Shown: positions 15,878-23,909 of the stretch, in pieces | How the letters are laid out: the number at the start of each line of letters is the position of its first letter | Numbering within the stretch: position 1 is the first letter of the stretch | Source of the DNA: Flavobacteriales bacterium | GTDB lineage: Bacteria; Bacteroidota; Bacteroidia; Flavobacteriales_D; Sanyastnellaceae | Direction of reading: 5' to 3' | DNA: 41,107 bases | Assembly (NCBI GenBank): GCA_029238785.1 | Contig: JAQWFN010000100.1 | Location: forward strand, 1-41,107 | The notes under the pieces: model-generated | Seen by the model: the letters and a program-made list of their open reading frames with translations, nothing else | Told to the model about the DNA's origin: nothing | Database searches by the model: none | Translations under genes and position numbers: made by a program

Positions 15878-17908
15878 TTAGAAGTTTATTCTCAAGCTGC
15901 TGTAGAAATTTCTACCAGCTCCTGAAACTCCAGAGCTGTAAGGACGATAGCGCTGATCGTCTAAATTTTCAATTCCACAGCTCAAACTAAAGTTCTCATT
16001 GATTTGGTACATCGCCCTCATGTTGATGGTGTACCAAGCCGGGGCATAAGTGTTGCCATTAGAATCTTTAGCATACATCTCTACCTTAGCTTGTTCTTCC
16101 AGCGCTAAATCTTCATGAGCCACCTCTCCTTGGTATTGAGCAAAAAGCTGTAGGGTCAAATCTTTCGCTTTATAGGTAAATCTACTCACCCCAAACCAAG
16201 GCGCTGCATGTCGAGATGCGCTGGTACTTCCATCATCCAACTCTTCCTCACCAACTTGGTAGTTGAAATCGCTAGAAAAAGTAAACCCTGCGCCCAATTT
16301 CAATTCCAAACTCGCCTGCACACCATAAACTCGAGATTGTGCTGCGTTTTGAATGGCTTGAACCTGACTCAGTTCACCGGCATATAGTATGCTATCTTGT
16401 CCGTTCAAAGTAAAGTTTCTTCGAACCATAGCATTGTCGAGGAAGGTATAATACACGCTCGCATCAAACTTCAAACGTTCATTGAACACCTTACCAAGAC
16501 TGAAATCTGCCGTGTAAGCTGTTTCCGCTTCTAAATCTGGGTTAGGTACCGTCACTGCTCCTGGTTCAGAATCAAACACCTTCCCGATGTCATCCACATT
16601 TGGCGCTCTGAAAGCACTTGAGAGGTTCATGCTCATCACCCAAGATGATGAAGGCCTGAAGACCATGCCCAGGTTTGCTGTAAAAGCGGAATTGCTCGAA
16701 TTTGCACTCGTAAAAGGCAAGTCATAAAATTCCGGATTAAAAGTAGCATCGATGCCATATTGGGTAAATCGAAGCCCGCCTTGCATCAGGTATTTCTCAT
16801 TAAAGCGGTGTTGGGAATTGACGAAGGCCCCAAAGGTGTTCCAGTTGGCCTGAGGGTAACGAGCTGCAGCCACTTGTTGCTCTCCCGTAGTGATGTTCAA
16901 TTCTTCTCCTGTGGAGCTTACCTCATTCAAGACGTACTCCGCACCATAGCTCAGGGTGTTCTTTTTAGAGAGGAATCGAACAAAATTGAGGTTGATGCTT
17001 GAAGCCGCTACTTGTTCGGTTTGAGTGCTTCTAACATCGCCTTGGAAAGCCCTATCGATTCTACTTTCCTCGAAATTTTGGTAGGCCAAACTGATGTTCA
17101 TTTGATCATAGAACGCGTTGTTCCCGCTGTGTTCGATTTGCAAGTGGTTCATCATCCAAACTTGCGGACCATAATTCCACTCTGCATGTCTTGGCAGGCC
17201 GTTTCGTGTTCTATTGTGACGGTCGTAACGCCCATAAGGCGATGTTTCCGAATAATGCAGCGCGTAGTTAATGTCCCAAGCTTTATTCGGACTGAACCTC
17301 AGTTTTTGCATGAAGTTTTTCTGCGAGTAGGCGGTGGGTATTTGTAGGCGCTCATCTTCCTGATAAACCACCACATCAGCGCTATCTTGACGTTGAACAT
17401 GAAAGGGTCTCAGGTAATCCTCCGGCCCATTACTCCCCTGCAATAAATGGTCGAAATCAAAAGAAGAAAAGCTGGTGAGCATGGCCCATTTTTTCCAACC
17501 AACATTGACATCGAAGTGTCCGGTTCTTTCGTTATTTGCTGATGACACTCGGAAATCTGCCTTACCAGAAACAAGTGTTTCCTTGTTCAGCGAAAGTTGG
17601 GCTTTGAGGCTTTGAAAGCTCATCACACCACCAATCGCGTCGGAGCCGTACATCACCGATCCTGGTCCGAAAAGCACCTCTGTGCGTTCAATAGCGAATG
17701 GATCGAGCGAAATGACGTTTTGGATGTTCCCTCCGCGAAAAATCGCTGTATTCATTCGAACACCGTCTACCGTGTATAGGAGTCGGTTAGTTGCAAAGCC
17801 CCGAATCATTGGACTTCCGCCACCTTGTTGACTTTTTTGGATGAACACCTTGATTGAAACCCTCAGGACAGTTAATTCATCTAAGTAGAAAGCAATTACT
17901 TTCGACAC
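15878..17908 (-). CDS. TonB-dependent outer-membrane receptor, N-terminally truncated
   Basis: 676 codons from GTG 17908. From about residue 21 it is a good receptor: the plug-domain stretch 'VFIQKSQQGGGSPMIRGF', 'LYTVDGVRMNTAIFRGGN', 'RTEVLFGPGSVMYGSDAIGG', then a 22-strand type barrel ending in 'YSSLRINF' with the terminal Phe needed for assembly. What is missing is everything before: signal peptide, any carboxypeptidase-like domain, TonB box and the first part of the plug. The 20 residues that replace them show no family similarity, and an in-frame TAA lies 11 codons upstream of the GTG. Without a signal it cannot reach the outer membrane, so it is probably a 5'-deleted remnant. The plug resembles haem/haemoglobin-type receptors, but the ligand is uncertain. 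The cut lies next to two tRNA genes. Confidence 0.85.
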   Translation of the reverse strand: MSKVIAFYLDELTVLRVSIKVFIQKSQQGGGSPMIRGFATNRLLYTVDGVRMNTAIFRGGNIQNVISLDPFAIERTEVLFGPGSVMYGSDAIGGVMSFQSLKAQLSLNKETLVSGKADFRVSSANNERTGHFDVNVGWKKWAMLTSFSSFDFDHLLQGSNGPEDYLRPFHVQRQDSADVVVYQEDERLQIPTAYSQKNFMQKLRFSPNKAWDINYALHYSETSPYGRYDRHNRTRNGLPRHAEWNYGPQVWMMNHLQIEHSGNNAFYDQMNISLAYQNFEESRIDRAFQGDVRSTQTEQVAASSINLNFVRFLSKKNTLSYGAEYVLNEVSSTGEELNITTGEQQVAAARYPQANWNTFGAFVNSQHRFNEKYLMQGGLRFTQYGIDATFNPEFYDLPFTSANSSNSAFTANLGMVFRPSSSWVMSMNLSSAFRAPNVDDIGKVFDSEPGAVTVPNPDLEAETAYTADFSLGKVFNERLKFDASVYYTFLDNAMVRRNFTLNGQDSILYAGELSQVQAIQNAAQSRVYGVQASLELKLGAGFTFSSDFNYQVGEEELDDGSTSASRHAAPWFGVSRFTYKAKDLTLQLFAQYQGEVAHEDLALEEQAKVEMYAKDSNGNTYAPAWYTINMRAMYQINENFSLSCGIENLDDQRYRPYSSGVSGAGRNFYSSLRINF

Positions 17909-17962
17909 TACAGAAGAAAGATTTTTCCACCCATCTTAGGAACACAAGCCATTTCTATAAAC

Positions 17963-17975
17963 AAGAGCGAGAAAC
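17963..17975 (-). repeat. 13-bp copy of the tRNA-Gly 3' end
   Basis: AAGAGCGAGAAAC here is identical to 18171-18183, which covers the 3' end of tRNA-Gly and three bases beyond it. Same orientation, about 208 bp apart, enclosing tRNA-Leu. It could be an old attachment-site duplication. Confidence 0.6.
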
Positions 17976-17986
17976 AGAATGAGAAT

Positions 17987-18040
17987 GAAGTAAAAAGCAG
18001 AGATAAAAACTTGCTTCGCTTCGTTTTTACTCTGCTTTTT
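17987..18040 (-). terminator. Strong intrinsic terminator of the tRNA operon
   Basis: An 18-bp stem with one bulged A (18023-18040 with 17992-18010; arms AAAAAGCAGAG and TAAAAAC) and a 12-base loop, followed on the minus strand by a T-run. It begins two bases after the 3' end of tRNA-Leu. The stretch 17909-17986 between it and the receptor gene shows no promoter I can support. Confidence 0.85.
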
Positions 18041-18041
18041 G

Positions 18042-18127
18042 TACTCGGAGCGGGGGTCGAACCCGCACGGCCATTACTGGCCACAGGATTTTAAGTCCTG
18101 CGTGTCTACCAATTCCACCATCCGAGC
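18042..18127 (-). tRNA. tRNA-Leu (TAA anticodon)
   Basis: 86 bases. Acceptor arms GCTCGGA / TCCGAGT (one G-T pair), discriminator A, D-arm 'TGGTGGAATTGGTAGACA', anticodon stem CAGGA/TCCTG with loop CTTAAAA (anticodon TAA, reads UUA), a long variable arm (TGGCCAGTAATGGCCG) as expected of class II tRNAs, and T-loop GTTCGAC. CCA is not encoded. It follows tRNA-Gly on the same strand, but a terminator-like hairpin separates the two. Confidence 0.95.
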
Positions 18128-18135
18128 AGCCATTT

Positions 18136-18170
18136 AAAAAAAAACCTCCCGCCACTGACGAGAGGAAAAA
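18136..18170 (-). terminator. Terminator-like hairpin between tRNA-Gly and tRNA-Leu
   Basis: A 7-bp stem (18145-18151 with 18159-18165, CCTCTCG/CGGGAGG, one G-T pair), 7-base loop, followed on the minus strand by nine T. Only eight bases remain before tRNA-Leu. It may end the tRNA-Gly transcript or act as a processing spacer. Confidence 0.65.
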
Positions 18171-18183
18171 AAGAGCGAGAAAC
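18171..18183 (-). repeat. tRNA-Gly 3' end, partner of the 13-bp repeat
   Basis: AAGAGCGAGAAAC, identical to 17963-17975; it includes the 3' acceptor strand of tRNA-Gly (18175-18181), the place where tRNA-targeting integrases usually recombine. Confidence 0.6.
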
Positions 18184-18246
18184 GAGACTCGAACTCGCGA
18201 CCCCAACCTTGGCAAGGTTGTGCTCTACCAACTGAGCTATTCTCGC
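18174..18246 (-). tRNA. tRNA-Gly (GCC anticodon)
   Basis: 73 bases. Acceptor GCGAGAA / TTCTCGC with discriminator T, D-arm 'TAGCTCAGTTGGTAGAGCA', anticodon stem CAACC/GGTTG with loop TTGCCAA (GCC), T-arm with GTTCGAGTC. CCA is not encoded. It has a well-placed promoter at 18273-18302. Confidence 0.95.
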
Positions 18247-18272
18247 ATTCCACCTTCCGTGGAAGTGGACGA

Positions 18273-18302
18273 CAAAATTAAACGTTTTTTTAATCGGGTC
18301 AA
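18273..18302 (-). promoter_or_regulatory. Promoter of tRNA-Gly (TTG-N19-TAATTTTG)
   Basis: On the minus strand TTG (18302-18300), exactly 19 bases, then TAATTTTG (18280-18273), a perfect match to the Bacteroidota consensus. The leader to the tRNA is about 20-25 bases and can fold into a near-perfect hairpin (18250-18268). Confidence 0.75.
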
Positions 18303-18322
18303 GTCTTGTCCCGATTTTTTTT
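18292..18322 (+). terminator. Hairpin with T-run pointing to the + strand, between tRNA-Gly and waaA
   Basis: A 7-bp stem (18292-18298 with 18310-18316, AATCGGG/CCCGATT) followed by eight T in the + direction. No + strand gene precedes it closely. On the minus strand, where waaA ends, the hairpin is followed by A rather than T. It overlaps the -33 region of the tRNA-Gly promoter. It may block antisense transcription or end waaA weakly. Confidence 0.45.
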
Positions 18323-18326
18323 ATCC

Positions 18327-19556
18327 TTAAGAAAAAATAGCTTGAATTGCCTCTAAAACTGCTGTAGTTGCGCCCGTTTTACTGTGCACGTAGTCTTTGG
18401 CATTTCTACCAGATTGTTGCCTCAAATCAAGATTTTCTCGCATTTGATCTACCAGCCTATTGAATTCTCCCACCTCCTTGAAGGCAAATCCAGCTTGGTG
18501 ATGGAGAAGATCGTGGATCTCTTGAAAACGCCCATAATTTGGTCCAAATAGTACGGGCACTCCATAGGCTGCGGCTTCCAAGGTATTGTGCACTCCCTTG
18601 CCAAAACCTCCTCCAATTACAGCAAGATCAGCATAACGATAAATGCGGTTCAGCAGGCCTATTTGATCAATAATCAATACCCGAGCAGCTGCCAAGTCGG
18701 CCGTTCGCGCTTCAGAAAAACACAAAGCCTCGGGGAAGAGTGCTTTAATTTGTTCGATGTGTTTCTCGTCAACCTCATGAGGAACGATGATCCAATTTTC
18801 ATTGCTATTTACAAGCAAACGATCCGAAAGCATCTTTTCCTCCTGAGGCCAAGAACTCCCCATCACCCCAACAAAAGGAGCGCCTTCGCAAAACAAGTCA
18901 ATCATAGGAATGGGCTTCGCTTCACTCACCACCTCCACTACACGATCAAAGCGGGTATCTCCACTCAAGCTCGAAGTAAGGCCAATGCTAGCCAACAAGT
19001 CTTGACTCTCTTGATTCTGCACAAAGAGCTTCGAAAAGCCTTTCAAACCTTTCACAAACCAAGACCCGTATGCTTTAAAAAAATACTGGGATGGTCGGAA
19101 TATCCCTGAAACCAAAAAATGTGATACCCCCTCCTTCCTCAAGGCGCTCAAAAAGAAAAACCAAAAGTCATACTTCACAAACACCACCGCTTTAGGCTTT
19201 AAACTACGAACGAAATAACGCGCGTTTGACGGGGTGTCTAAAGGCAAGTACATAACGGCATCTGCATACGGATAGTCTTTTCGAATCTCGTAGCCGCTGG
19301 GACTAAAAAAAGTAAGTAAAACAGGCCTTTGTGGGTTTGCCTTCTTAATGGCTTCTATCACAGGTCTTCCTTGTTCAAACTCTCCCAATGAAGAACAATG
19401 CACCCAAACACATGGGGCATCGAATTTCAGGGCATCGAGTTGTTTTTTCCAATCTCGTCTGCCCTTCAGCCACAATCGCGCTTTTGGAGAAGATAGCGCA
19501 GCAAAGCGCACTCCGAGTGCGTATAAGAGGATTCCGATGTAATAGAAAAACCCCAT
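18327..19556 (-). CDS. waaA: 3-deoxy-D-manno-octulosonic acid (Kdo) transferase WaaA
   Basis: 409 residues, normal length. An N-terminal membrane anchor ('GFFYYIGILLYALGVRFAAL') is followed by a GT30-type domain with 'WVHCSSLGEFEQGRPVI' (about 51-67, containing the conserved catalytic Glu), 'LLTFFSPSGYEI', 'KYDFWFFFLSALRKEG' and, in the C-terminal half, 'GGGFGKGVHNTLEAAAYGVPVLFGP'. It adds Kdo to lipid A precursors at the inner face of the cytoplasmic membrane. The ATG at 19556 overlaps the stop of the barrel gene by one base (TGATG), so I prefer it over a TTG one codon earlier. Co-transcribed with the preceding gene. Confidence 0.95.
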   Translation of the reverse strand: MGFFYYIGILLYALGVRFAALSSPKARLWLKGRRDWKKQLDALKFDAPCVWVHCSSLGEFEQGRPVIEAIKKANPQRPVLLTFFSPSGYEIRKDYPYADAVMYLPLDTPSNARYFVRSLKPKAVVFVKYDFWFFFLSALRKEGVSHFLVSGIFRPSQYFFKAYGSWFVKGLKGFSKLFVQNQESQDLLASIGLTSSLSGDTRFDRVVEVVSEAKPIPMIDLFCEGAPFVGVMGSSWPQEEKMLSDRLLVNSNENWIIVPHEVDEKHIEQIKALFPEALCFSEARTADLAAARVLIIDQIGLLNRIYRYADLAVIGGGFGKGVHNTLEAAAYGVPVLFGPNYGRFQEIHDLLHHQAGFAFKEVGEFNRLVDQMRENLDLRQQSGRNAKDYVHSKTGATTAVLEAIQAIFS

Positions 19557-20326
19557 CAATCGTAGTAGAATTCAGGACCCTGTCTTCTATAGAAATGAAT
19601 GATCCAACCTGCTTTAAAACCTAACAAGAGATCGAAACGCGGATCGTTATCAACCGTTTGCGTGTCAAAGTTGAAGTCTCTTCGCCCAGCAGTAAAACCT
19701 TGATAGGCTTCAAAACCAACTACGAAATTCACCAAACGATTAGAGCTCATGTGATAATATCCTACGAATTGATTGAATAACAAACCATTGGTGAGCCGAT
19801 CATAACCTTTCAAATACTCATCCCTCAAAAAAGGCAGGTCGTTGATTTGTTGTTCGATGCGAATCTTGTGCTGAATGTAGCCCACACCACCGCGGAGTAG
19901 CAAGCCAGAGTTTTGATTTGGTCCGAAAACAGGAAAAACTTTCCCCACATTCAAAGTGGCTGTCCACCCGCGCTGTTGAATCAACAATTCGGCAGGTTTT
20001 CCTTCCAAGTCAATAATTTCACCTTGATCGGTCATGAGGTTGGTCAACAAGCCCGGTTCAGTAACCTTATTCCCGTAAAGAAAGTTAAACTCCCCTCCGA
20101 AAAAATAGTTTTTTCTGTTTTTGATGTAGAAATCTGCACCAACAGCACTGTTCGCCCCAAAACGTTTAGCGAGATCACCACCCGGAAATTGGTAAGCGTA
20201 ATGAACCGTAATGTGTGGCGCAAAAACGATGCTATCATTGAGGTTCCGCTCTTGTGCACTCAATGAAGTACTCAAGGTCAAGCAGAGCGCGCAGCTTATG
20301 ATAAAACAATAAATAGATCTAATCAT
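19556..20326 (-). CDS. Outer-membrane beta-barrel protein
   Basis: 256 residues. Signal peptide to about residue 24 ('CALCLTLSTSLSAQ'), then alternating amphipathic strands with many aromatic ends ('ITVHYAYQFPGGDLAKRFG', 'KNYFFGGEFNFLYGNKV', 'SGLLLRGGVGYIQHKIRIE', 'NFVVGFEAYQGF', 'DLLLGFKAGWIIHFYRR'), typical of small Bacteroidota barrels of the DUF3575/PorT-like kind. It ends in aromatic residues but not Phe. It is coupled to waaA (TGATG), which fits an envelope role; the exact function is unknown. The 143-base divergent gap upstream (20327-20469) holds only weak promoter-like boxes. Confidence 0.85.
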   Translation of the reverse strand: MIRSIYCFIISCALCLTLSTSLSAQERNLNDSIVFAPHITVHYAYQFPGGDLAKRFGANSAVGADFYIKNRKNYFFGGEFNFLYGNKVTEPGLLTNLMTDQGEIIDLEGKPAELLIQQRGWTATLNVGKVFPVFGPNQNSGLLLRGGVGYIQHKIRIEQQINDLPFLRDEYLKGYDRLTNGLLFNQFVGYYHMSSNRLVNFVVGFEAYQGFTAGRRDFNFDTQTVDNDPRFDLLLGFKAGWIIHFYRRQGPEFYYD

Positions 20327-20439
20327 TCAGCGAAGATAAAAGAAAGCAAATTGCCATGAAACGGGCACATGAGAGAAAAGTCAACTTTAATGACAAGTCA
20401 AAGCCCAAGTTCATCACCTCCGAGCGCTTAAAAAATTGG

Positions 20440-20447
20440 TATATTCG
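20440..20447 (+). promoter_or_regulatory. Weak -7-like box (TATATTCG) upstream of the sugar-nucleotide operon
   Basis: TATATTCG is one base off TAnnTTTG and lies 22 bases before the ATG at 20470. No TTG at 19 bases. It is the only candidate in the gap. Confidence 0.3.
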
Positions 20448-20469
20448 CAGCGCTAATTAGTGTCGAAAT

Positions 20470-21603
20470 ATGGCCAACATTCAAATGGTTGACCTCAAAG
20501 GTCAATATGAAAAAATCCGCACAGAAGTAGATCAAGCGATCAATGAAGTAGTGCGTTCTTCCGCATTCATTAACGGTCCGGAAGTAAAAGACTTTCAAAC
20601 AGAACTCGAAGAATACCTCGGTGTTAAGCACGTGATTCCATGTGCGAATGGAACCGACGCCCTTCAAATTGCCATGATGGCGCTTGATTTGAAAGAGGGT
20701 GATGAAGTGATTACCACCAATTTCACCTTCATCGCTACGGTTGAAGTGATCGCCTTGCTCAAATTAAAACCAGTTTTGGTTGATGTGGATCCTGACACCT
20801 ACAACATCGATCCGGAGAAACTTCGCGAAGCCATCTCTCCAAATACCAAAGCTATTGTTCCTGTTCACCTTTTTGGTCAGTGTGCTAACATGAATGAAAT
20901 CATGGCGATTGCTGAAGAAAAAGACATCTACGTAGTTGAAGATACCGCTCAAGCGATTTCAGCACGCTACACTTTAAAGGATGGCAGCGTGAAGACAGCG
21001 GGGACGATGGGACATATTGGAGCTACCAGCTTCTTCCCTTCGAAAAACTTGGGTTGTTATGGCGATGGTGGCGCATTATACACCAATGATGATGCACTTG
21101 CAGACAGAGCTCGTCAGATTTGTAATCACGGGATGCGCGTGCGTTATTACCACGAATTAATTGGAGTTAACTCTCGTCTCGATAGCATTCAAGCTGCGGT
21201 TCTAAGAATTAAACTCCGCAAGTTGGACGAGTATTGTGATGCTAGAATTGCAGCAGCTGATTACTACGATGCTGCTTTTGCTAGCATTCCAGAAATCAAA
21301 ACGCCAAAACGCGCAGAAGACAGCACGCACACTTTCCACCAGTACACCTTGCGTGTTCCGGCGGAAGATAGAAACCACCTGCAGAAACACTTGATGGATC
21401 AGGACATTCCAGCCATGATCTATTACCCGGTTCCTTTGCACGAACAAGAAGCTTTTGAAGCTTACAAAACAGGTGAGACTGAATACCCTGTTACCGTTCA
21501 ATTGAGTAAGGAAGTTATTTCTTTACCAATGCACACAGAATTGACCGAAGACCAACTAAAAACGATTACTCAAGAAGTAATTTCATACTTCAAAAACAAA
21601 TAG
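20470..21603 (+). CDS. wbpE: DegT/DnrJ/EryC1/StrS aminotransferase, WbpE-like
   Basis: 377 residues. PLP-dependent sugar aminotransferase: 'VDLKGQY' start, 'GPEVKDFQ.ELEEYLGVKHVIPCANGTDAL' (substrate and phosphate binding, about 37-64), 'VVEDTAQAI' (D158 pairs with the pyridine N) and the Schiff-base Lys in 'FFPSKNLGCYGDGGA' (K192). The opening and the active-site context fit the WbpE/WlbC group, which makes UDP-2-acetamido-3-amino-2,3-dideoxy-glucuronate. The nearby WbpD-like acetyltransferase and WbpO/TviB-like dehydrogenase fit the same pathway. The substrate assignment stays inference because the enzyme that would make its 3-keto substrate is not in the window. First gene of a seven-gene operon. 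Confidence 0.88.
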   Translation: MANIQMVDLKGQYEKIRTEVDQAINEVVRSSAFINGPEVKDFQTELEEYLGVKHVIPCANGTDALQIAMMALDLKEGDEVITTNFTFIATVEVIALLKLKPVLVDVDPDTYNIDPEKLREAISPNTKAIVPVHLFGQCANMNEIMAIAEEKDIYVVEDTAQAISARYTLKDGSVKTAGTMGHIGATSFFPSKNLGCYGDGGALYTNDDALADRARQICNHGMRVRYYHELIGVNSRLDSIQAAVLRIKLRKLDEYCDARIAAADYYDAAFASIPEIKTPKRAEDSTHTFHQYTLRVPAEDRNHLQKHLMDQDIPAMIYYPVPLHEQEAFEAYKTGETEYPVTVQLSKEVISLPMHTELTEDQLKTITQEVISYFKNK

Positions 21604-21606
21604 ATC

Positions 21607-22920
21607 ATGAACATTGCAGTTATCGGCACTGGCTACGTAGGACTTGTCACCGGAACTTGTTTCGCGGAAACGGGGAATAATGTGGTTTGTGTTGACATCG
21701 ATAAGGAGAAGGTTGAAAAGATGAGCAATGGTGTTGTTCCGATTTACGAACCACACTTGGACGTTATTTTCGAACGCAATTTGAAGGCCGGACGTTTATC
21801 GTTCACCTCCAATATTGAAGAAGTCGTAGAAGATGCTGAGATTATTTTTCTCGCCTTACCAACTCCTCCTGGTGAAGATGGTAGTGCCGATTTATCATAC
21901 GTACTTGGTGTTGCTGAACACTTGGGTAAGTTGATTAAAGACTACAAGGTTATCGTTGACAAAAGCACTGTACCTGTGGGTACTGCCGAAAAAGTTAGTG
22001 CTGCAATACGTCAGCACACCGATGTGGAATTCGACGTAGTTTCAAACCCAGAGTTTCTTCGTGAAGGCTTTGCGGTAGATGACTTTATGAAACCAGATCG
22101 TGTTGTGGTTGGAACAGAATCTGAACGTGCGAAAGCCACGATGTCTGAATTGTACGCCCCGTTCATTCGCCAAGGAAACCCACTCATTTTTATGGATGAG
22201 GCCAGCGCAGAATTAACCAAGTATGCTGCAAATGCTTTCCTCGCTACAAAAATCACCTTCATGAACGAAATCGCTAACTTTTGCGAAAAGGTTGGAGCGA
22301 ATGTAGACATGGTAAGAATCGGAATGGGAACAGACACCCGTATCGGAAAACGTTTCCTCTTCCCTGGTATTGGTTACGGAGGTTCATGTTTCCCGAAAGA
22401 CGTGCAGGCATTGGCCCTTTCTGGTCAGCAAAACGATTACAAGTTCAACATTCTCGATGCGGTAATGAGCGTGAATGAAGATCAAAAAACAATCCTCTTC
22501 GAACCCTTGAAAGACTACTTCAAAGGCAATTTGAAAGGTGTGAAAGTGGCCCTTTGGGGACTAGCATTTAAACCCGATACCGACGACATTCGCGAAGCTC
22601 CCGCTTTGTACATGATAGAAAAACTTTTGAGTGAAGGAGCGGAAGTAGTTGCATTCGACCCTGAAGCCATGGAAAATGTTGAGCGCCTTCTTGGACACCG
22701 AATCTCATTTGCCAATGATCGTTACGACGCTCTTGATGGAGCAGATGCACTTCTGATTTGCACGGAGTGGGCCGTGTTTAGAACGCCTGACTTCCAACAA
22801 ATCGCCGATCGTTTGAACAACAAAGCTATTTTTGACGGACGTAACCTCTACGACCTCAACAAAATGAAACAGCTCGGATTCCACTACAAGAGTATTGGTA
22901 GAGAAACCGTAAACGACTAA
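21607..22920 (+). CDS. ugd: UDP-glucose 6-dehydrogenase
   Basis: 437 residues. Rossmann motif '[16 protein letters not shown]' (6-21), '[18 protein letters not shown]', 'DKSTVPVGT', 'SNPEFLREG' (substrate binding), central '[18 protein letters not shown]' and the catalytic Cys in '[16 protein letters not shown]' (C261), then '[19 protein letters not shown]'. This is the UDP-glucose type, which oxidises UDP-glucose twice to UDP-glucuronate with NAD+. Three bases separate it from the aminotransferase stop; it feeds the UDP-xylose synthase encoded next. Confidence 0.95.
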   Translation: MNIAVIGTGYVGLVTGTCFAETGNNVVCVDIDKEKVEKMSNGVVPIYEPHLDVIFERNLKAGRLSFTSNIEEVVEDAEIIFLALPTPPGEDGSADLSYVLGVAEHLGKLIKDYKVIVDKSTVPVGTAEKVSAAIRQHTDVEFDVVSNPEFLREGFAVDDFMKPDRVVVGTESERAKATMSELYAPFIRQGNPLIFMDEASAELTKYAANAFLATKITFMNEIANFCEKVGANVDMVRIGMGTDTRIGKRFLFPGIGYGGSCFPKDVQALALSGQQNDYKFNILDAVMSVNEDQKTILFEPLKDYFKGNLKGVKVALWGLAFKPDTDDIREAPALYMIEKLLSEGAEVVAFDPEAMENVERLLGHRISFANDRYDALDGADALLICTEWAVFRTPDFQQIADRLNNKAIFDGRNLYDLNKMKQLGFHYKSIGRETVND

Positions 22921-22925
22921 TTAGC

Positions 22926-23909
22926 ATGGAAAGAGTATTAATCACAGGAGCCGCCGGATTTTTAGGCTCACATCTCTGCGAGCGATTCCTCAACGAAGGA
23001 ATGGCCGTTGTAGCCATGGATAACCTCATTACTGGTGACCTGAAGAATATTGAGCACCTCTTTCCAAATGAGCATTTTGAGTTTCATCACCACGATGTTT
23101 CGAAATTCGTGCATGTTTCTGGAAATGTAGATTACGTGCTTCATTTTGCCTCACCTGCAAGTCCGATTGACTACTTGAAAATCCCCATCCAAACCCTCAA
23201 GGTGGGTTCGCTGGGAATTCACAACTGTTTGGGCTTGGCGAAAGCGAAAAATGCCCGTTTGCTCATCGCCTCTACCTCTGAAATTTATGGAGACCCTGTG
23301 GTACACCCACAAACGGAAGACTATTGGGGTAATGTGAATCCTGTTGGACCAAGAGGAGTTTACGACGAAGCAAAACGTTTTCAAGAAGCCATCACCATGG
23401 CCTACCATACTTATCATGGACTTGAAACAAGAATTGCGCGTATTTTTAACACTTACGGACCAAGAATGCGACTGAATGATGGTCGTGTATTGCCTGCTTT
23501 TATCGGGCAAGCTTTGCGCGGTGAAGACCTAACCGTTTTTGGTGATGGGAGTCAGACGCGTTCATTCTGCTATGTGGATGATTTGGTGGAAGGAATATTC
23601 CGTTTGTTGATGTCGGACCACGCAGAACCGGTTAACCTCGGTAATCCAAGTGAAATTACCATAGGTGAATTTGCCGAAGAGATCATTAAACTCACCGGTA
23701 CAAGCCAAAAAGTCATCTACAAAGACCTTCCTGTTGATGATCCAAAGCAACGCAGACCAGACATTTCAAAAGCCAAGGCAATTCTCGGATGGGAACCTAA
23801 AGTCGATCGCGCTGAAGGATTGAAGATCACTTATGAGTACTTCAAATCGCTTCCAGAAGAGGAACTTTACAAGAAAGACCACAAAAATTTCGACGCATAT
23901 ACCAAATAA
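22926..23909 (+). CDS. UDP-glucuronate decarboxylase (UDP-xylose synthase family)
   Basis: 327 residues, extended SDR fold. '[12 protein letters not shown]' NAD motif (6-17), '[11 protein letters not shown]', the catalytic '[12 protein letters not shown]' (T117, S118, E119), '[19 protein letters not shown]' with Y146 and K150, and '[19 protein letters not shown]'. This set is the UXS signature, distinct from GalE or RmlB. The enzyme turns UDP-glucuronate, the product of the preceding gene, into UDP-xylose. Its stop overlaps the next start (TAATG). Confidence 0.92.
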   Translation: MERVLITGAAGFLGSHLCERFLNEGMAVVAMDNLITGDLKNIEHLFPNEHFEFHHHDVSKFVHVSGNVDYVLHFASPASPIDYLKIPIQTLKVGSLGIHNCLGLAKAKNARLLIASTSEIYGDPVVHPQTEDYWGNVNPVGPRGVYDEAKRFQEAITMAYHTYHGLETRIARIFNTYGPRMRLNDGRVLPAFIGQALRGEDLTVFGDGSQTRSFCYVDDLVEGIFRLLMSDHAEPVNLGNPSEITIGEFAEEIIKLTGTSQKVIYKDLPVDDPKQRRPDISKAKAILGWEPKVDRAEGLKITYEYFKSLPEEELYKKDHKNFDAYTK

